The translations under genes were made by a program, and so were the position numbers. A stretch of 35,691 bases of DNA, taken from assembly GCA_964417785.1 (NCBI GenBank), contig CAYQJO010000012.1, positions 1 to 35,691 of the forward strand, in the 5' to 3' direction. This DNA is from DAOTUL01 sp034437435 (GTDB taxonomy: Bacteria > Chloroflexota > Anaerolineae > Aggregatilineales > Phototrophicaceae). The notes under the pieces are model-generated. The model was given only the letters and a program-made list of their open reading frames with translations. It was not told the DNA's origin and did not search any database. The stretch's first letter is position 1; the number at the start of each line of letters is the position of its first letter. This document shows positions 8,914 to 17,376 of this stretch, in pieces.

Positions 8914-10337
8914 GGTTGTTCCTCCCGTTGATGTTTGGCGGCTTCCATGAAGGCATCAATAATCTTGTAGTAACCGGTGCAGCGGCAAAGATTACCGCTG
9001 ATACTCTGCAATACCTGATTGCGGGTAGGGGCTGGATGCTCTTCCAGCAGCTTTGCCCCCGACATCAGGAATCCCGGCGTGCAGTACCCACATTGTACAG
9101 CACCTTTTTCCACAAAAGATTGTTGAATTGGGTGTAATGTACCGTCATGTGCCAGACCTTCAACGGTGATTATATCTGCACCATGTGCGCGGGGTGCGGG
9201 GACCATACAGGCCATGACCGCTGTTCCATCGAGAAAGACGGTACAGGCTCCGCACTCGCCTTCCGCGCAGCCCTCTTTCGTGCCGATCAAGCCCACATCC
9301 TCGCGCAGGAAGCGCAGCAGCGTTTTGTGCTGGCCGGTCTCGATGCGGTAAGCCTTGCCATTGATGGTGCATTCGATAGGCTGATGATCGTCGTGCAGCA
9401 GTTGGCCGCTGAGCGGATGCTCGACCCGGCCCTGGTGATCGTTCCATAACATCGCCGGTGACTGCGGCCATTTTGCCATCTCGGTGCCGGTCATCAGGGC
9501 ACGCAGACCGCGTGAAACCAGCACGCGCACCATATCGCGGCGGTATTCGGCGGTGCCGCGCACATCGTCTATCGGACTGGGTGTGGCTGCTGCCAACCGG
9601 GCTACCTCCGTGATGGTCTCCGGCGTCAGCGGCTTGTCGATCAGCGCTTCTTCAGCGACCGGGGCATGGATAATAGTCGGTGCGACACTGCCCAGGGTGA
9701 TTCTGGCTCTGGATACACGGTCGCCGTCCATGCCGATCACGATGGCGGTGTTGACGACCGAGATGGCCTGAACAGCACGCAGACCGAGTTTGATGAACAT
9801 GCCGCGTTCGTTTTCGCTCAATGCGGTAAAGGTGATGCCTGTCAGCATCTCATCCGACTCCATGACCGTCCGGCGCAGGCCGGTATAGAATTCTACCAGC
9901 GGAATAGTCCGCTCGCCCCGGACAGACGCCAGAATCACCTGGGCGTCCAGCGCCATCAGCGGTGTGATAGTATCATTTGCCGGTGATGCGGTGATGAGGT
10001 TACCAGCGACGGTCGCCCGGTTGCGAATCTGTGGCGCACCGACTTCCCAACATGCCTGTGCCAGCGGCAGAGCGCGTTCCACCATGAGTTCGCTGGCAAC
10101 GATATGGTTATGCGTGACCAGCGGCCCTATATGGATTTCGTCACCATGCAGGCTAATGTGGTCCAGACCGGGTATACGTGTGATGTCGATGAGGATGTCT
10201 ACATCCGGTCGCTGGCCGCGATCCATCTCGATAATGAGGTCTGTGCCGCCTGCGATAATACGGGCGCGGTCACGATATTCAGCCAGCAGACTCAGGCATT
10301 CACTGAGTGAACTGACACTAAAATACTGATCCCACAT
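8910..10337 (-). CDS. Molybdenum hydroxylase FAD + [2Fe-2S] subunit, domains in FAD-first order
   Basis: 475 residues. The N-terminal part (about 1-285) is the FAD domain of the xanthine dehydrogenase medium subunit: AGGTDL at 29-34 and GNLITASPANDT near 112. The C-terminal part (about 320-475) is the small iron-sulfur subunit, with all eight cluster cysteines: C357, C362, C365, C377 for the plant-ferredoxin-type cluster and C416, C419, C451, C453 for the helical one. It passes electrons from the Mo centre (gene at 4218-6440) to an acceptor. Most fused versions have FeS before FAD; here the order is reversed. The start chosen is ATG at 10337, four bases after GGAGGG; a start 12 codons upstream would overlap the previous gene and lacks such a site. 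The acceptor (NAD, F420 or other) is unknown. Confidence 0.9.
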   Translation of the reverse strand: MWDQYFSVSSLSECLSLLAEYRDRARIIAGGTDLIIEMDRGQRPDVDILIDITRIPGLDHISLHGDEIHIGPLVTHNHIVASELMVERALPLAQACWEVGAPQIRNRATVAGNLITASPANDTITPLMALDAQVILASVRGERTIPLVEFYTGLRRTVMESDEMLTGITFTALSENERGMFIKLGLRAVQAISVVNTAIVIGMDGDRVSRARITLGSVAPTIIHAPVAEEALIDKPLTPETITEVARLAAATPSPIDDVRGTAEYRRDMVRVLVSRGLRALMTGTEMAKWPQSPAMLWNDHQGRVEHPLSGQLLHDDHQPIECTINGKAYRIETGQHKTLLRFLREDVGLIGTKEGCAEGECGACTVFLDGTAVMACMVPAPRAHGADIITVEGLAHDGTLHPIQQSFVEKGAVQCGYCTPGFLMSGAKLLEEHPAPTRNQVLQSISGNLCRCTGYYKIIDAFMEAAKHQREEQP

Positions 10338-10338
10338 G

Positions 10339-10971
10339 CTACCCTCCACATGCGCTGGGGGTGCCAGCGTCAATCTCTAAAACGGTAATCGGATTCACAT
10401 TGATGATGCATGTTTCCCGGTACTGCGTCCGGGTTTGCTTACGTCGGTCATAGGTGTGTACGTGACCGTGAACCATATAATTGGGCCGGTACCAGTCCAG
10501 AAAGCGTCGCAGGGCAGTCATTCCCTGGTGGGGGCGGTCTTTAGCATCGTGGATGTTGCGCACGGGCGAATGGGTGACCAGAAAGTCCAGGCGATGTTTG
10601 TGTTGCAACCGGCTGAAGAAGAGACCGGGCCACATACCCATCATCATCAGATTCATCTCAGACTCAGTATACTGGATTTTCCCGTTGTTGTAGCGGATAC
10701 AGCCTTCCAGACCGGCAAAGGTCACGCCCTTATAAGTCATGACGCGCCGGTGCAGGTCAATGCCACCAGGAGGTTGTCGTTCGTAGATTTCGTCATGATT
10801 GCCGCGTACATAGAACAGCGGAACGTTGAGGATCGAGATGATATATTCCAGGTAAACCGGCGGCATATCTCCACAACTGACTACCAGATCAACATCTGCG
10901 TAACGTCGTCTTAAGTTCGCCGCACTTTCTAACTGCGGCATCACAGTATCGCTGACAAAGAGAATCTTCAC
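10339..10971 (-). CDS. Calcineurin-like metallophosphoesterase
   Basis: 210 residues with the metallophosphoesterase motifs: Asp8 in VSDTV, GD at 34-35, GNHD at 57-60, THSP with His134, and GHVH at 169-172. The first motif is D-x-V instead of the usual D-x-H, so one metal ligand is absent; the others are intact. It probably hydrolyses a phosphodiester or phosphomonoester in the cytoplasm; substrate unknown. The GTG start shares one base with the TAG stop of XdhC, and its own TAG lies inside the ribosome site of the FAD/FeS subunit, so the three are translationally coupled. A link to nucleotide breakdown would fit the neighbours but is inference. Confidence 0.8.
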   Translation of the reverse strand: MKILFVSDTVMPQLESAANLRRRYADVDLVVSCGDMPPVYLEYIISILNVPLFYVRGNHDEIYERQPPGGIDLHRRVMTYKGVTFAGLEGCIRYNNGKIQYTESEMNLMMMGMWPGLFFSRLQHKHRLDFLVTHSPVRNIHDAKDRPHQGMTALRRFLDWYRPNYMVHGHVHTYDRRKQTRTQYRETCIINVNPITVLEIDAGTPSACGG

Positions 10972-11780
10972 TATCCAGTTCGCATTGGCGCTCCCGTGCC
11001 ACCTCGCTGCTGCATGATGATCTCGGCCATAATGCTCATGGCAATTTCTTTGGGGGTTTCCGCCTGAAGTTCCAACCCGATTGGCGAGTGAATGCGCTTG
11101 ATCTGCGCCTCACTCAGACCATGTTCTTCGATCAGCGCCTGCTTCGTCAGCGTCCAACGCCGTTTACTGCCGATCAGTCCGATATAGGCGGCGTTGGTCG
11201 TGACCAGTTGCGGCAGCAGATTGATGTCCACCGGCAGGCCGCGTGTGACGGCTGCGACGTATGTGCGGGCATTGATCTGGATGTGTTGTGTGATTTCATC
11301 CGGGGCGCAAACGATGTACCTGTCCATGCCCGGTAGATAGTCCGCGTTGCAGAATTCGGGCCGGTCATCGCTGAGGACGACGCGGTAGCCCATCCATTTG
11401 CCCAGTTCGGCCAGCGCTTTACCCACATGGCCGCCGCCTATGACGACCAGAGTCGATGCGACCGCCACCGGCTCGATGAATATCTGTGCCGTGCCACCGC
11501 ACAATCCGGGATCGCCATCTTCAAGATTGTTTAAGTTATAGGTTTCCAGCCGGGCCTGCCCGTCGTCCAGTGCCGCCAGCGCTTCGCGGATGACCAGAGA
11601 CTCCATCGCGCCGCCGCCCACCGTACCCACGATGGTGCCATCGGCTCGGACCAGCATCTTGCTGCCAGCGTGGCGCGGCATCGACCCCTGGGTGCTGACC
11701 ACCGTCGCCAGTGCGACCGGTTGGGCGTCCTGCTGCGCCTGATACAGGGCTTCGTATACGGCTTTGTGATCGTCAGCCAT
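10971..11780 (-). CDS. xdhC: XdhC/CoxF-family molybdenum cofactor insertion factor
   Basis: 269 residues. The N-terminal XdhC_CoxI domain carries the conserved GTVGGGAMES (52-61) and GLCGG with Cys94; the C-terminal Rossmann domain begins at GGGHVGKAL (115-123). XdhC binds the molybdenum cofactor, promotes exchange of an oxo for a sulfido ligand and delivers it to xanthine-dehydrogenase-type apoenzymes. The length is normal for the family. Its ATG overlaps the end of the upstream GT-C gene by 8 bases and its stop overlaps the phosphoesterase start. Together with YqeC-MocA at 2872-4221 this gives the hydroxylase its own maturation set. Confidence 0.92.
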   Translation of the reverse strand: MADDHKAVYEALYQAQQDAQPVALATVVSTQGSMPRHAGSKMLVRADGTIVGTVGGGAMESLVIREALAALDDGQARLETYNLNNLEDGDPGLCGGTAQIFIEPVAVASTLVVIGGGHVGKALAELGKWMGYRVVLSDDRPEFCNADYLPGMDRYIVCAPDEITQHIQINARTYVAAVTRGLPVDINLLPQLVTTNAAYIGLIGSKRRWTLTKQALIEEHGLSEAQIKRIHSPIGLELQAETPKEIAMSIMAEIIMQQRGGTGAPMRTG

Positions 11781-14184
11781 CGTTAACCTCGATTTCGCCG
11801 ATAAACAACCGCCGGTCGTCGTCCGCTGTGCCGTCGGGTGGCAGGCGGTCGAAAGTGGTCGCCTCGTAAAAGCCGACCGCCAGGGTATACTGTCCCGGCG
11901 GAATTTCCGCCAAGTTTACCACAATTTTATCGTCAAGCACGCCGGGCGGCCAGTTGCCCGCCGGACTGTCATTGAGATAAGCGTCAGACTGAGCAACGGG
12001 CGGCGAATTGGGATCATCGTAGACATGGACGAAGAATTTGTAGTCGCCGGTTGTGCTGCCATTGGTCTCGACGGCGACTGTCAGGACCAGTTCATCGCTG
12101 GACTGCGCCCAATTGATTGCCAGCCGGAATGCACCATCCTGATAATTGGCGACCGGGTTTTCCAGGCCAGGTTGCTGCTGCGGTGATGGGATCAGCCAGT
12201 GATGGTAGGGCATGTATACGCCGTCCGGCTCGATGCGGATTTCCACGTCATCACCGGCGGGTATAGGCGTGATAACATCGAACCAGCGGCCCGGCATTAT
12301 GGGTATCCATTGGGTGTCAACCAGCGCATTGTTGGCATAAATGTCGATAATGGCCTGTTCGCCTGGATGGACTCGTGTGACCAGCCAGCCTGCTTCACCA
12401 GCTTGCAGCGTAAATGTTTCACCGCCGTTGATGCGCCGCCCTCCATCGAAGGCCGTGCGCCCATCGGGATAGGTCATCTGGTAAGCCTCGGTCACGAATC
12501 CAGGCAGTCTGGAGTCGTTGTGCCACATGTAATCATGGCCGCGTTCCGATTCCAGGTCGGCCACGTCAACTGCGTCGATGATTATCTCAGGTTCATCGGC
12601 AGGCAGCCCGGTGACGCGGAAAATCCCCTGGTAGTCTGCCGCCAGCGCCACATTGTCCTCCGGGGCAAAATCTGCCGGAAACACTGCCAGCAGTTCGCCA
12701 TAGAGTCCGGTTTCCACGAGGTAATTCAGGCCGCGAGCAGTCGTATAGGCGGCGACGTAATCGGGGTTCTGGTCTTCAAGGAATTCGGCAACCGCGCCAG
12801 GGCCGTTGCGCCAGGCGTCGGCGGCACCAGGTGTGGTCAGGCCAACCATATCTATCGTGTAACGCTGGCCGATGTAGCGCATCATGCCGACGTCGTGGAC
12901 GGCGATCCGGGCGTCTTCTGGCGTGTTTTCGCGCAGCCAACGGGCCATCGTGTAGGGCTGCACGGCGACGTTCTGGGTGTTGATCTGATACAGGCGCAGA
13001 AAATCCAGCCATGTCGGCGCGGCAAACAGCAGCAATATGATCCCGGCCAGTGTTGCCAGTGCCAGCCGGAAGCGGGGCGTGGATAGGGACGCCCCTACAT
13101 TGTTACGATCCAGCACCCCAAACGTGATCCAGCGCCAGACCGCCAGCATGCCCCAGATTGACAGAGGGTAGAACAGGGCGATGAGCGGCATCTGGTAGCG
13201 TTTAAAGTGCCAGAAGGCGGTGTCGAGGGTGGCGATGGCCGCCGCAACCGACAGCAGCCACAGGACGATCAAAACGCCGATGGGCCGCCGGTCGCCGTCG
13301 CGCAGCAGCCACACGACACCCGCCAGCGCAAACAGCGGCACCCAGAATGGCATGAAATCACCCGCCATGCCCCAGTTGGATGCGGCGAGAAACTCCGCCC
13401 CCATGCGGCTGAAGTTGTCCCAGATGCGCTCGGTGACGGTCTCCCAGGAGAATGGGACCCTACTTAGAATGGATTTAGCCTGGCTGCCGGCTGCGGATGC
13501 GGACCCCGTAAGCAGAAGATTGAGTGCTGGTTGGACCCCGGCGGCGATGAGTGGAAGGAGATATTTCCGGACGGCAAGAATGCCGTCCCTACGCTGTGAT
13601 TTAGAGTCACGATTTTTCGCGTCCGTCAGGTAAAACAACCCCACCGCAATTACCGCCATGATGCTGCCTTCAGGCCGGGTCAGGGCCAGCAGTGTCGCCG
13701 CCGGGATCAGTCCGCGCCCGGTGATGGAAGCGTGCAGCGTCCACAGCGTAAACGCGATCATCAGGCCGGTCTCCATGCCGCTCATAAAGTGCCATGCGAC
13801 CGGTCCGCTGAGGACAAATGTCAGCCCGCCGAACAGCGCCAGACCCGGCGGTGCGCCGAGTTCGCGGCCCAGTCGCATCACCAGGACCGTTGATGCCAGC
13901 AGTGCCAGCGCACCAATCCCCATCGCCCAGACGCCCAGGTCCAGGTCGCGGAAGCCGATCAGGTATCCCGCCGCGAGAGCATAGGGGTAGATGAAGCTGG
14001 TGGCACCGGAAGTAGGATCGTCACCGGGGTTGTAAACATAAGGCTGATTGTCGGCAAGCTGACGGGTATATTGAAAGTGGATGTAAGCGTCGTCCAGCGG
14101 CATGAGGCGGTCGCCGCTGGCAAGATAAACGACGAAGGTCAGCGCCGCCAGTGCGACGCTGACCCCCCAGAGGAGACGGGCCAT
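11773..14184 (-). CDS. GT-C fold membrane glycosyltransferase with extracytoplasmic C-terminal domain
   Basis: 803 residues. About ten transmembrane helices fill the first 430 residues. The early loop has DDAYIHFQYTRQLADN and YNPGDDPTSGATSFIYP, the arrangement seen in arabinofuranosyltransferase-like GT-C proteins, with Asp31-Asp32 as the likely metal/donor site. The remaining 370 residues are soluble, beta-rich and outside the membrane. It sits between the LLM oxidoreductase and xdhC, sharing one base with the former and overlapping the latter by 8, so it is part of the same run of genes though it has no evident link to F420 or purines. Two short palindromic repeat elements (near 13083-13098 and 13569-13593) lie in frame in loops between helices. 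Sugar donor and acceptor are unknown. Confidence 0.75.
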   Translation of the reverse strand: MARLLWGVSVALAALTFVVYLASGDRLMPLDDAYIHFQYTRQLADNQPYVYNPGDDPTSGATSFIYPYALAAGYLIGFRDLDLGVWAMGIGALALLASTVLVMRLGRELGAPPGLALFGGLTFVLSGPVAWHFMSGMETGLMIAFTLWTLHASITGRGLIPAATLLALTRPEGSIMAVIAVGLFYLTDAKNRDSKSQRRDGILAVRKYLLPLIAAGVQPALNLLLTGSASAAGSQAKSILSRVPFSWETVTERIWDNFSRMGAEFLAASNWGMAGDFMPFWVPLFALAGVVWLLRDGDRRPIGVLIVLWLLSVAAAIATLDTAFWHFKRYQMPLIALFYPLSIWGMLAVWRWITFGVLDRNNVGASLSTPRFRLALATLAGIILLLFAAPTWLDFLRLYQINTQNVAVQPYTMARWLRENTPEDARIAVHDVGMMRYIGQRYTIDMVGLTTPGAADAWRNGPGAVAEFLEDQNPDYVAAYTTARGLNYLVETGLYGELLAVFPADFAPEDNVALAADYQGIFRVTGLPADEPEIIIDAVDVADLESERGHDYMWHNDSRLPGFVTEAYQMTYPDGRTAFDGGRRINGGETFTLQAGEAGWLVTRVHPGEQAIIDIYANNALVDTQWIPIMPGRWFDVITPIPAGDDVEIRIEPDGVYMPYHHWLIPSPQQQPGLENPVANYQDGAFRLAINWAQSSDELVLTVAVETNGSTTGDYKFFVHVYDDPNSPPVAQSDAYLNDSPAGNWPPGVLDDKIVVNLAEIPPGQYTLAVGFYEATTFDRLPPDGTADDDRRLFIGEIEVNDG
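13083..13098. repeat. Short GTAGGG-led palindrome inside the GT-C gene
   Basis: TAGGG (13084-13088) and CCCTA (13093-13097) around ACGC. It looks like a shortened form of the elements at 13569-13593 and 32203-32227. It is read in frame as NNVGASLST in a loop between transmembrane helices. Confidence 0.45.
13569..13593. repeat. GTAGGG-led palindromic element inside the GT-C gene
   Basis: GGACGGCA (13569-13576) and TGCCGTCC (13581-13588) form a perfect 8-bp stem with loop AGAA; on the minus strand it opens with CGTAGGGACGGC and is followed by GGAA. It is read in frame as QRRDGILAVRK in a polar loop of the GT-C protein. Confidence 0.65.
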
Positions 14185-15191
14185 CAGGCCGAAAAACCGT
14201 CCGAGAAGGTGTCGATCATGAATTTGACATCCGCACCGAGCGGGTAGAGGATAGGGCAGGTCGCGCCCGATGCCGCATATTCACGGACTTTGGCTTTGAC
14301 CTCTTCCGGTGTGCCGGATGCCGTAATCATCTGGACCACATCATCGGGGACCAGACGCATTGCTTCTTCGATTTGCTCCTCGGTCGCCGGCCATGTAAGG
14401 ACCTGACCGATTTCGTCGAGCAGTTCCTGGCTGACGCCGCTGGCTTTCATGATGTGTGGCTGCTGGCCTAGATACTGTGTCACCAGCTTGCGCGACGCAT
14501 CCAGCGCTTTCTTGCGGTCGGTATCCACCGAGCAGACGACAAGCTGGGGCCGGTCGATGCTGTCCACGCTGCGACCGGCTTTTTTGGCACCGGCTTCAAG
14601 CTGTGCCATTGCATCCTCGTTATATTTGGGCGAGACAAGGTAATTCAGGACCACACCGTCGGCAATCTCGCCAGTGAGGGCCATCATTTTCGGCCCGGTC
14701 GCACCGATGTAAATGGGGACATTGCGCGGTTCTTTACGCCCATGTACCACATCCAGTTCGACATCGGTCAAATGGGCGAATTCGCCATGAAAGGTGACCC
14801 GCTCACGGGCCAGCAGCGCCCGCACAACCGTGACCACCTCGCGCATCGCCAGCAGGGGTTTGCGCCGGTTGATGCCGACTTTGGACGCCAGCGGGTCCCA
14901 CCATGCACCGATACCACAGATGATCCGGTCGGGGGCCAGATCATCGAGCGTGAGGAAAGTAGCGGCGATCACCGCCGGATTGCGCGTCCAGTTGTTGATG
15001 ACGCCGGAGCCGATTTTGATCTGGTTGGTGGTGGCGGCGAAGGCGGCCATCGGCACGACGGCATCGCGGACGAGGCGGCTTTCCGCCTGCCATACAGCTT
15101 CAAAGCCTTTTTCCTCCGCATACTGCACATACTGGATGGCATCCTGTAAGGGATGCGCATCCTGCAAATAAAGGGCAACGCGGTCAGCCAT
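14184..15191 (-). CDS. LLM-class (F420- or flavin-dependent) oxidoreductase
   Basis: 335 residues of the luciferase-like monooxygenase superfamily, most like the Mer/methylene-H4MPT-reductase branch: IKIGSGVINNWTRNPAVIAA near 58-77, GIGAWWDP near 92, and PIYIGATGPKMMALTGEIADG near 165. Many members of this branch use coenzyme F420, others FMN; the sequence alone does not decide. It directly follows cofC in a run that also holds cofD, cofE and an F420 reductase, which favours F420. It shares one base with the next gene. The substrate is unknown. The superfamily also includes RutA, which opens the uracil ring, so a step on a purine-derived heterocycle is conceivable but unproven. Confidence 0.85.
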   Translation of the reverse strand: MADRVALYLQDAHPLQDAIQYVQYAEEKGFEAVWQAESRLVRDAVVPMAAFAATTNQIKIGSGVINNWTRNPAVIAATFLTLDDLAPDRIICGIGAWWDPLASKVGINRRKPLLAMREVVTVVRALLARERVTFHGEFAHLTDVELDVVHGRKEPRNVPIYIGATGPKMMALTGEIADGVVLNYLVSPKYNEDAMAQLEAGAKKAGRSVDSIDRPQLVVCSVDTDRKKALDASRKLVTQYLGQQPHIMKASGVSQELLDEIGQVLTWPATEEQIEEAMRLVPDDVVQMITASGTPEEVKAKVREYAASGATCPILYPLGADVKFMIDTFSDGFSA

Positions 15192-15196
15192 GATCT

Positions 15197-15862
15197 CTAC
15201 TCCATTTCTCGCATCAAACGAATTGCTTCCAGCGTGTCGGTCAGCGTGTCGTCATAGTTGCCACGCTGGACCATACGCAAATAGTTCTCGATGTCTTCCG
15301 GCATGTCAATATCTTGCAGCAGGCGATCTGACTCAAAGGTGTTGACAATCGCCCCTGCATCGCGTGCCATGACGGCGTGCCGCTGGTAGCTGCCCGGTCC
15401 ATAGGCGTACTGGATCAGACCCGGTGGTCGCATAAGCAGAGCGTTGGTACCGTCGTGGTTGCGGTCAGTTGCCAGGACAACACTGGGATAATCCTTGCTC
15501 AGACTGATAATCCCGTTCACGTCCTCTGGCGCGATGAGGGGCAAGTCCGCTGGCAGGACCAGTACGGCGTCGCTGCCCCAACTGGCGATAACCGATGTCG
15601 CCCGCATCAGCGCGGAGTTGAGTTCGGGTGCGCCGCTCTCCTGAATGGTCTTGGCACCATATTCGCGGGCCAGCGCCAATGCGTGATTATCGCGGCTGAC
15701 GACCAGTGTGCCGGTGACTTTCGGCACCGTCTGGATGACCTTCAGGACATGGCGCAGCATGGTTTCGGCGAACTGCTGCCGTTCATCCGGCGATAAAATG
15801 TTGGAAAGGCGGCTTTTTGCCAACCGCAGTGGTTTGACAGGAACAATTGCCCAGAGTGTCAT
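15197..15862 (-). CDS. cofC: 2-phospho-L-lactate / PEP guanylyltransferase (F420 biosynthesis)
   Basis: 221 residues, the usual CofC/FbiD length. Family features seen are VPVKPLRLAKSRLS at 7-20, LPADLPLIAP around 103-112, and TDRNHDGTNALLMRPP with FGPGSYQRH-like YGPGSYQRH further on. The enzyme activates phospholactate or phosphoenolpyruvate with GTP, giving the donor that CofD joins to the deazaflavin Fo. The start is ATG, three bases after the cofD stop. Whether the bacterial PEP-based route or the archaeal lactate-based route is used follows from the nitroreductase next door, which points to PEP. Confidence 0.93.
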   Translation of the reverse strand: MTLWAIVPVKPLRLAKSRLSNILSPDERQQFAETMLRHVLKVIQTVPKVTGTLVVSRDNHALALAREYGAKTIQESGAPELNSALMRATSVIASWGSDAVLVLPADLPLIAPEDVNGIISLSKDYPSVVLATDRNHDGTNALLMRPPGLIQYAYGPGSYQRHAVMARDAGAIVNTFESDRLLQDIDMPEDIENYLRMVQRGNYDDTLTDTLEAIRLMREME

Positions 15863-15865
15863 CGT

Positions 15866-16795
15866 TTAATTCCAATTCTCTATCCAACTTAAGATTTCTT
15901 TTGCCAGGTCTATTCGCCTGGAGTTGTCGGTCATAAGGGTATCGTAAGCAATATTTTTGACGGCATAATCGCCATCGTCCCGAATGTCGGAGACAAAACC
16001 GTTGATGACCCCCTCGTAAACGCCGGCGATGGTCTGTGCCGTGATCGGCAGTTCCATCTCTTGCATGATTTTAGCGGTTGGTCCCTTGACTGCCTTGCCA
16101 CTGATGATGGGTGTGATGGCGATACGGGGTACACGCTGCAATTGTATCAAGTCCCGCATGCCAGGAACACTCAAAATTGGATTGATTGACAGCCAGGGGT
16201 TAGACGGTCCCAGAATGATCGCGTTGGCCTGTTCGATGGCTTCACCCACTGCTGCTGACACGCTGGCCGATTCGATCCCCTCGTAGCGGATCGTGGTCAG
16301 GGTTGGCTGCCAGCGGTAGCGCACGAAATAATCCTGGAAGCCCAATTCACCGTGTTCTATGGTGTCCAGGCGGGTTGCAACCGGTGTATCACACATGGGC
16401 AGTACGGTCGGTTCAACACCCATCGATTGACTCAATGCCTGTGTGATCGCGGTCAGGGACTGGCCCTCATGCCAGCGCTGTGTGCGTACCAGATGGGTTG
16501 CCATGTCGATGTCGCCCAGGCGGAACCAGGGATTCTCGCCCAGTTGGGCCAGCGCGTCCATCGTCACAGTGGTATCGTCACGCACTCCCCATCCATTGAC
16601 CGGGTTCACGCTGCCGGAGAGCGTATACAGGATGGTGTCGATGTCCGGGCAGATGCGCAGCCCATAGAGCCAGAAATCGTCACCCGTGTTGACAATGATC
16701 GTCAGATTTTCCGGTGGCACGATGCGGGACAAACCATGTGCCAGTTTGGCCCCACCGACCCCACCTACCAGCAATACAATGCGCTCTAACGCCAT
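15866..16795 (-). CDS. cofD: 2-phospho-L-lactate transferase (F420 biosynthesis)
   Basis: 309 residues, full length for CofD/FbiA. Clear signatures: GGVGGAKLAHGL at 11-22, NTGDDFWLYGLRICPDID near 36-53, TILYTLSG and GWGVRDDTTV, then GPSNPWLSINPIL in the second half. The enzyme transfers the phospholactyl or phosphoenolpyruvyl group to Fo, giving F420-0 or dehydro-F420-0. The ATG overlaps the nitroreductase gene by 10 bases; cofC follows after 3 bases. No FO synthase (cofG/cofH) is in the window, so Fo must come from elsewhere in the genome. Confidence 0.95.
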   Translation of the reverse strand: MALERIVLLVGGVGGAKLAHGLSRIVPPENLTIIVNTGDDFWLYGLRICPDIDTILYTLSGSVNPVNGWGVRDDTTVTMDALAQLGENPWFRLGDIDMATHLVRTQRWHEGQSLTAITQALSQSMGVEPTVLPMCDTPVATRLDTIEHGELGFQDYFVRYRWQPTLTTIRYEGIESASVSAAVGEAIEQANAIILGPSNPWLSINPILSVPGMRDLIQLQRVPRIAITPIISGKAVKGPTAKIMQEMELPITAQTIAGVYEGVINGFVSDIRDDGDYAVKNIAYDTLMTDNSRRIDLAKEILSWIENWN

Positions 16796-17376
16796 ATTAC
16801 GACGTCTTCCAATGGTTTGCGTGTTTTTGTGCGGGTCTGATCTGGATAGCCGACTGTCAGAAGGCCCTGCGGCTGCCAGTCATCGGGCAAATCCAGGGTT
16901 GTCCGCACGACATCGGGACAAAACAAAGGCGCACACATCCAGCATGCACCCAGACCGACGTGGTGGGCTGCCAGCAGCAGATTTTGCACCGCCATCGCGG
17001 TGCTTTGCACCGCCATGATATATTCATTATGCGCTCTGGTGGCGTCCGGGTAAACATCCATGTCGTGCATCGACAGGCACAGCGCGATCACGACTGGAGC
17101 CGCAGTAATGCGCGAGTACGAGCGCTCCGCATCAGCGTCAATAACATCCTGCGCTACACCGTCCACTGCCAGATCATGGCGCAGCCGGACACCCATCGCT
17201 TTTGCCAGTCGTCCTTTCTGTGCTGTCGTTTCGATGACCGCGAAGCGCCAGGGCTGCCGGTTGTGGGCGGATGGTGCCCAGATTGCCGCTGTCAGCAGTT
17301 GGCGAACCGTCTCCGGGGCGATTGGCCGGTCCTTATAGCGCCGGATGGAGCGCCGTGATTGGATCGTCTCAAGCAT
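16786..17376 (-). CDS. FMN nitroreductase-family protein, probable dehydro-F420 reductase
   Basis: 196 residues from ATG at 17376; a longer open frame upstream is only a shadow of cofE. It has the nitroreductase opening SRRSIRRYKDRPI (about 7-19), APSAHNRQPWRF (about 33-44) and the C-terminal LGACWMCAP and VGYPD stretches. It overlaps the end of cofE by 8 bases and the start of cofD by 10. In mycobacterial FbiB, CofE is fused to just such an FMN domain, which reduces dehydro-F420-0 in the PEP-based pathway. The separate gene in this position most likely does the same job. The family also contains unrelated reductases, so the role rests on context. Confidence 0.85.
   Translation of the reverse strand: MLETIQSRRSIRRYKDRPIAPETVRQLLTAAIWAPSAHNRQPWRFAVIETTAQKGRLAKAMGVRLRHDLAVDGVAQDVIDADAERSYSRITAAPVVIALCLSMHDMDVYPDATRAHNEYIMAVQSTAMAVQNLLLAAHHVGLGACWMCAPLFCPDVVRTTLDLPDDWQPQGLLTVGYPDQTRTKTRKPLEDVVIWR

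Noticed and set aside
12199..13086. Long plus-strand open frame opposite the GT-C gene
   Set aside because: Its protein is an irregular mix without family features, it has no ribosome site, and the minus strand codes for a clear membrane protein there.
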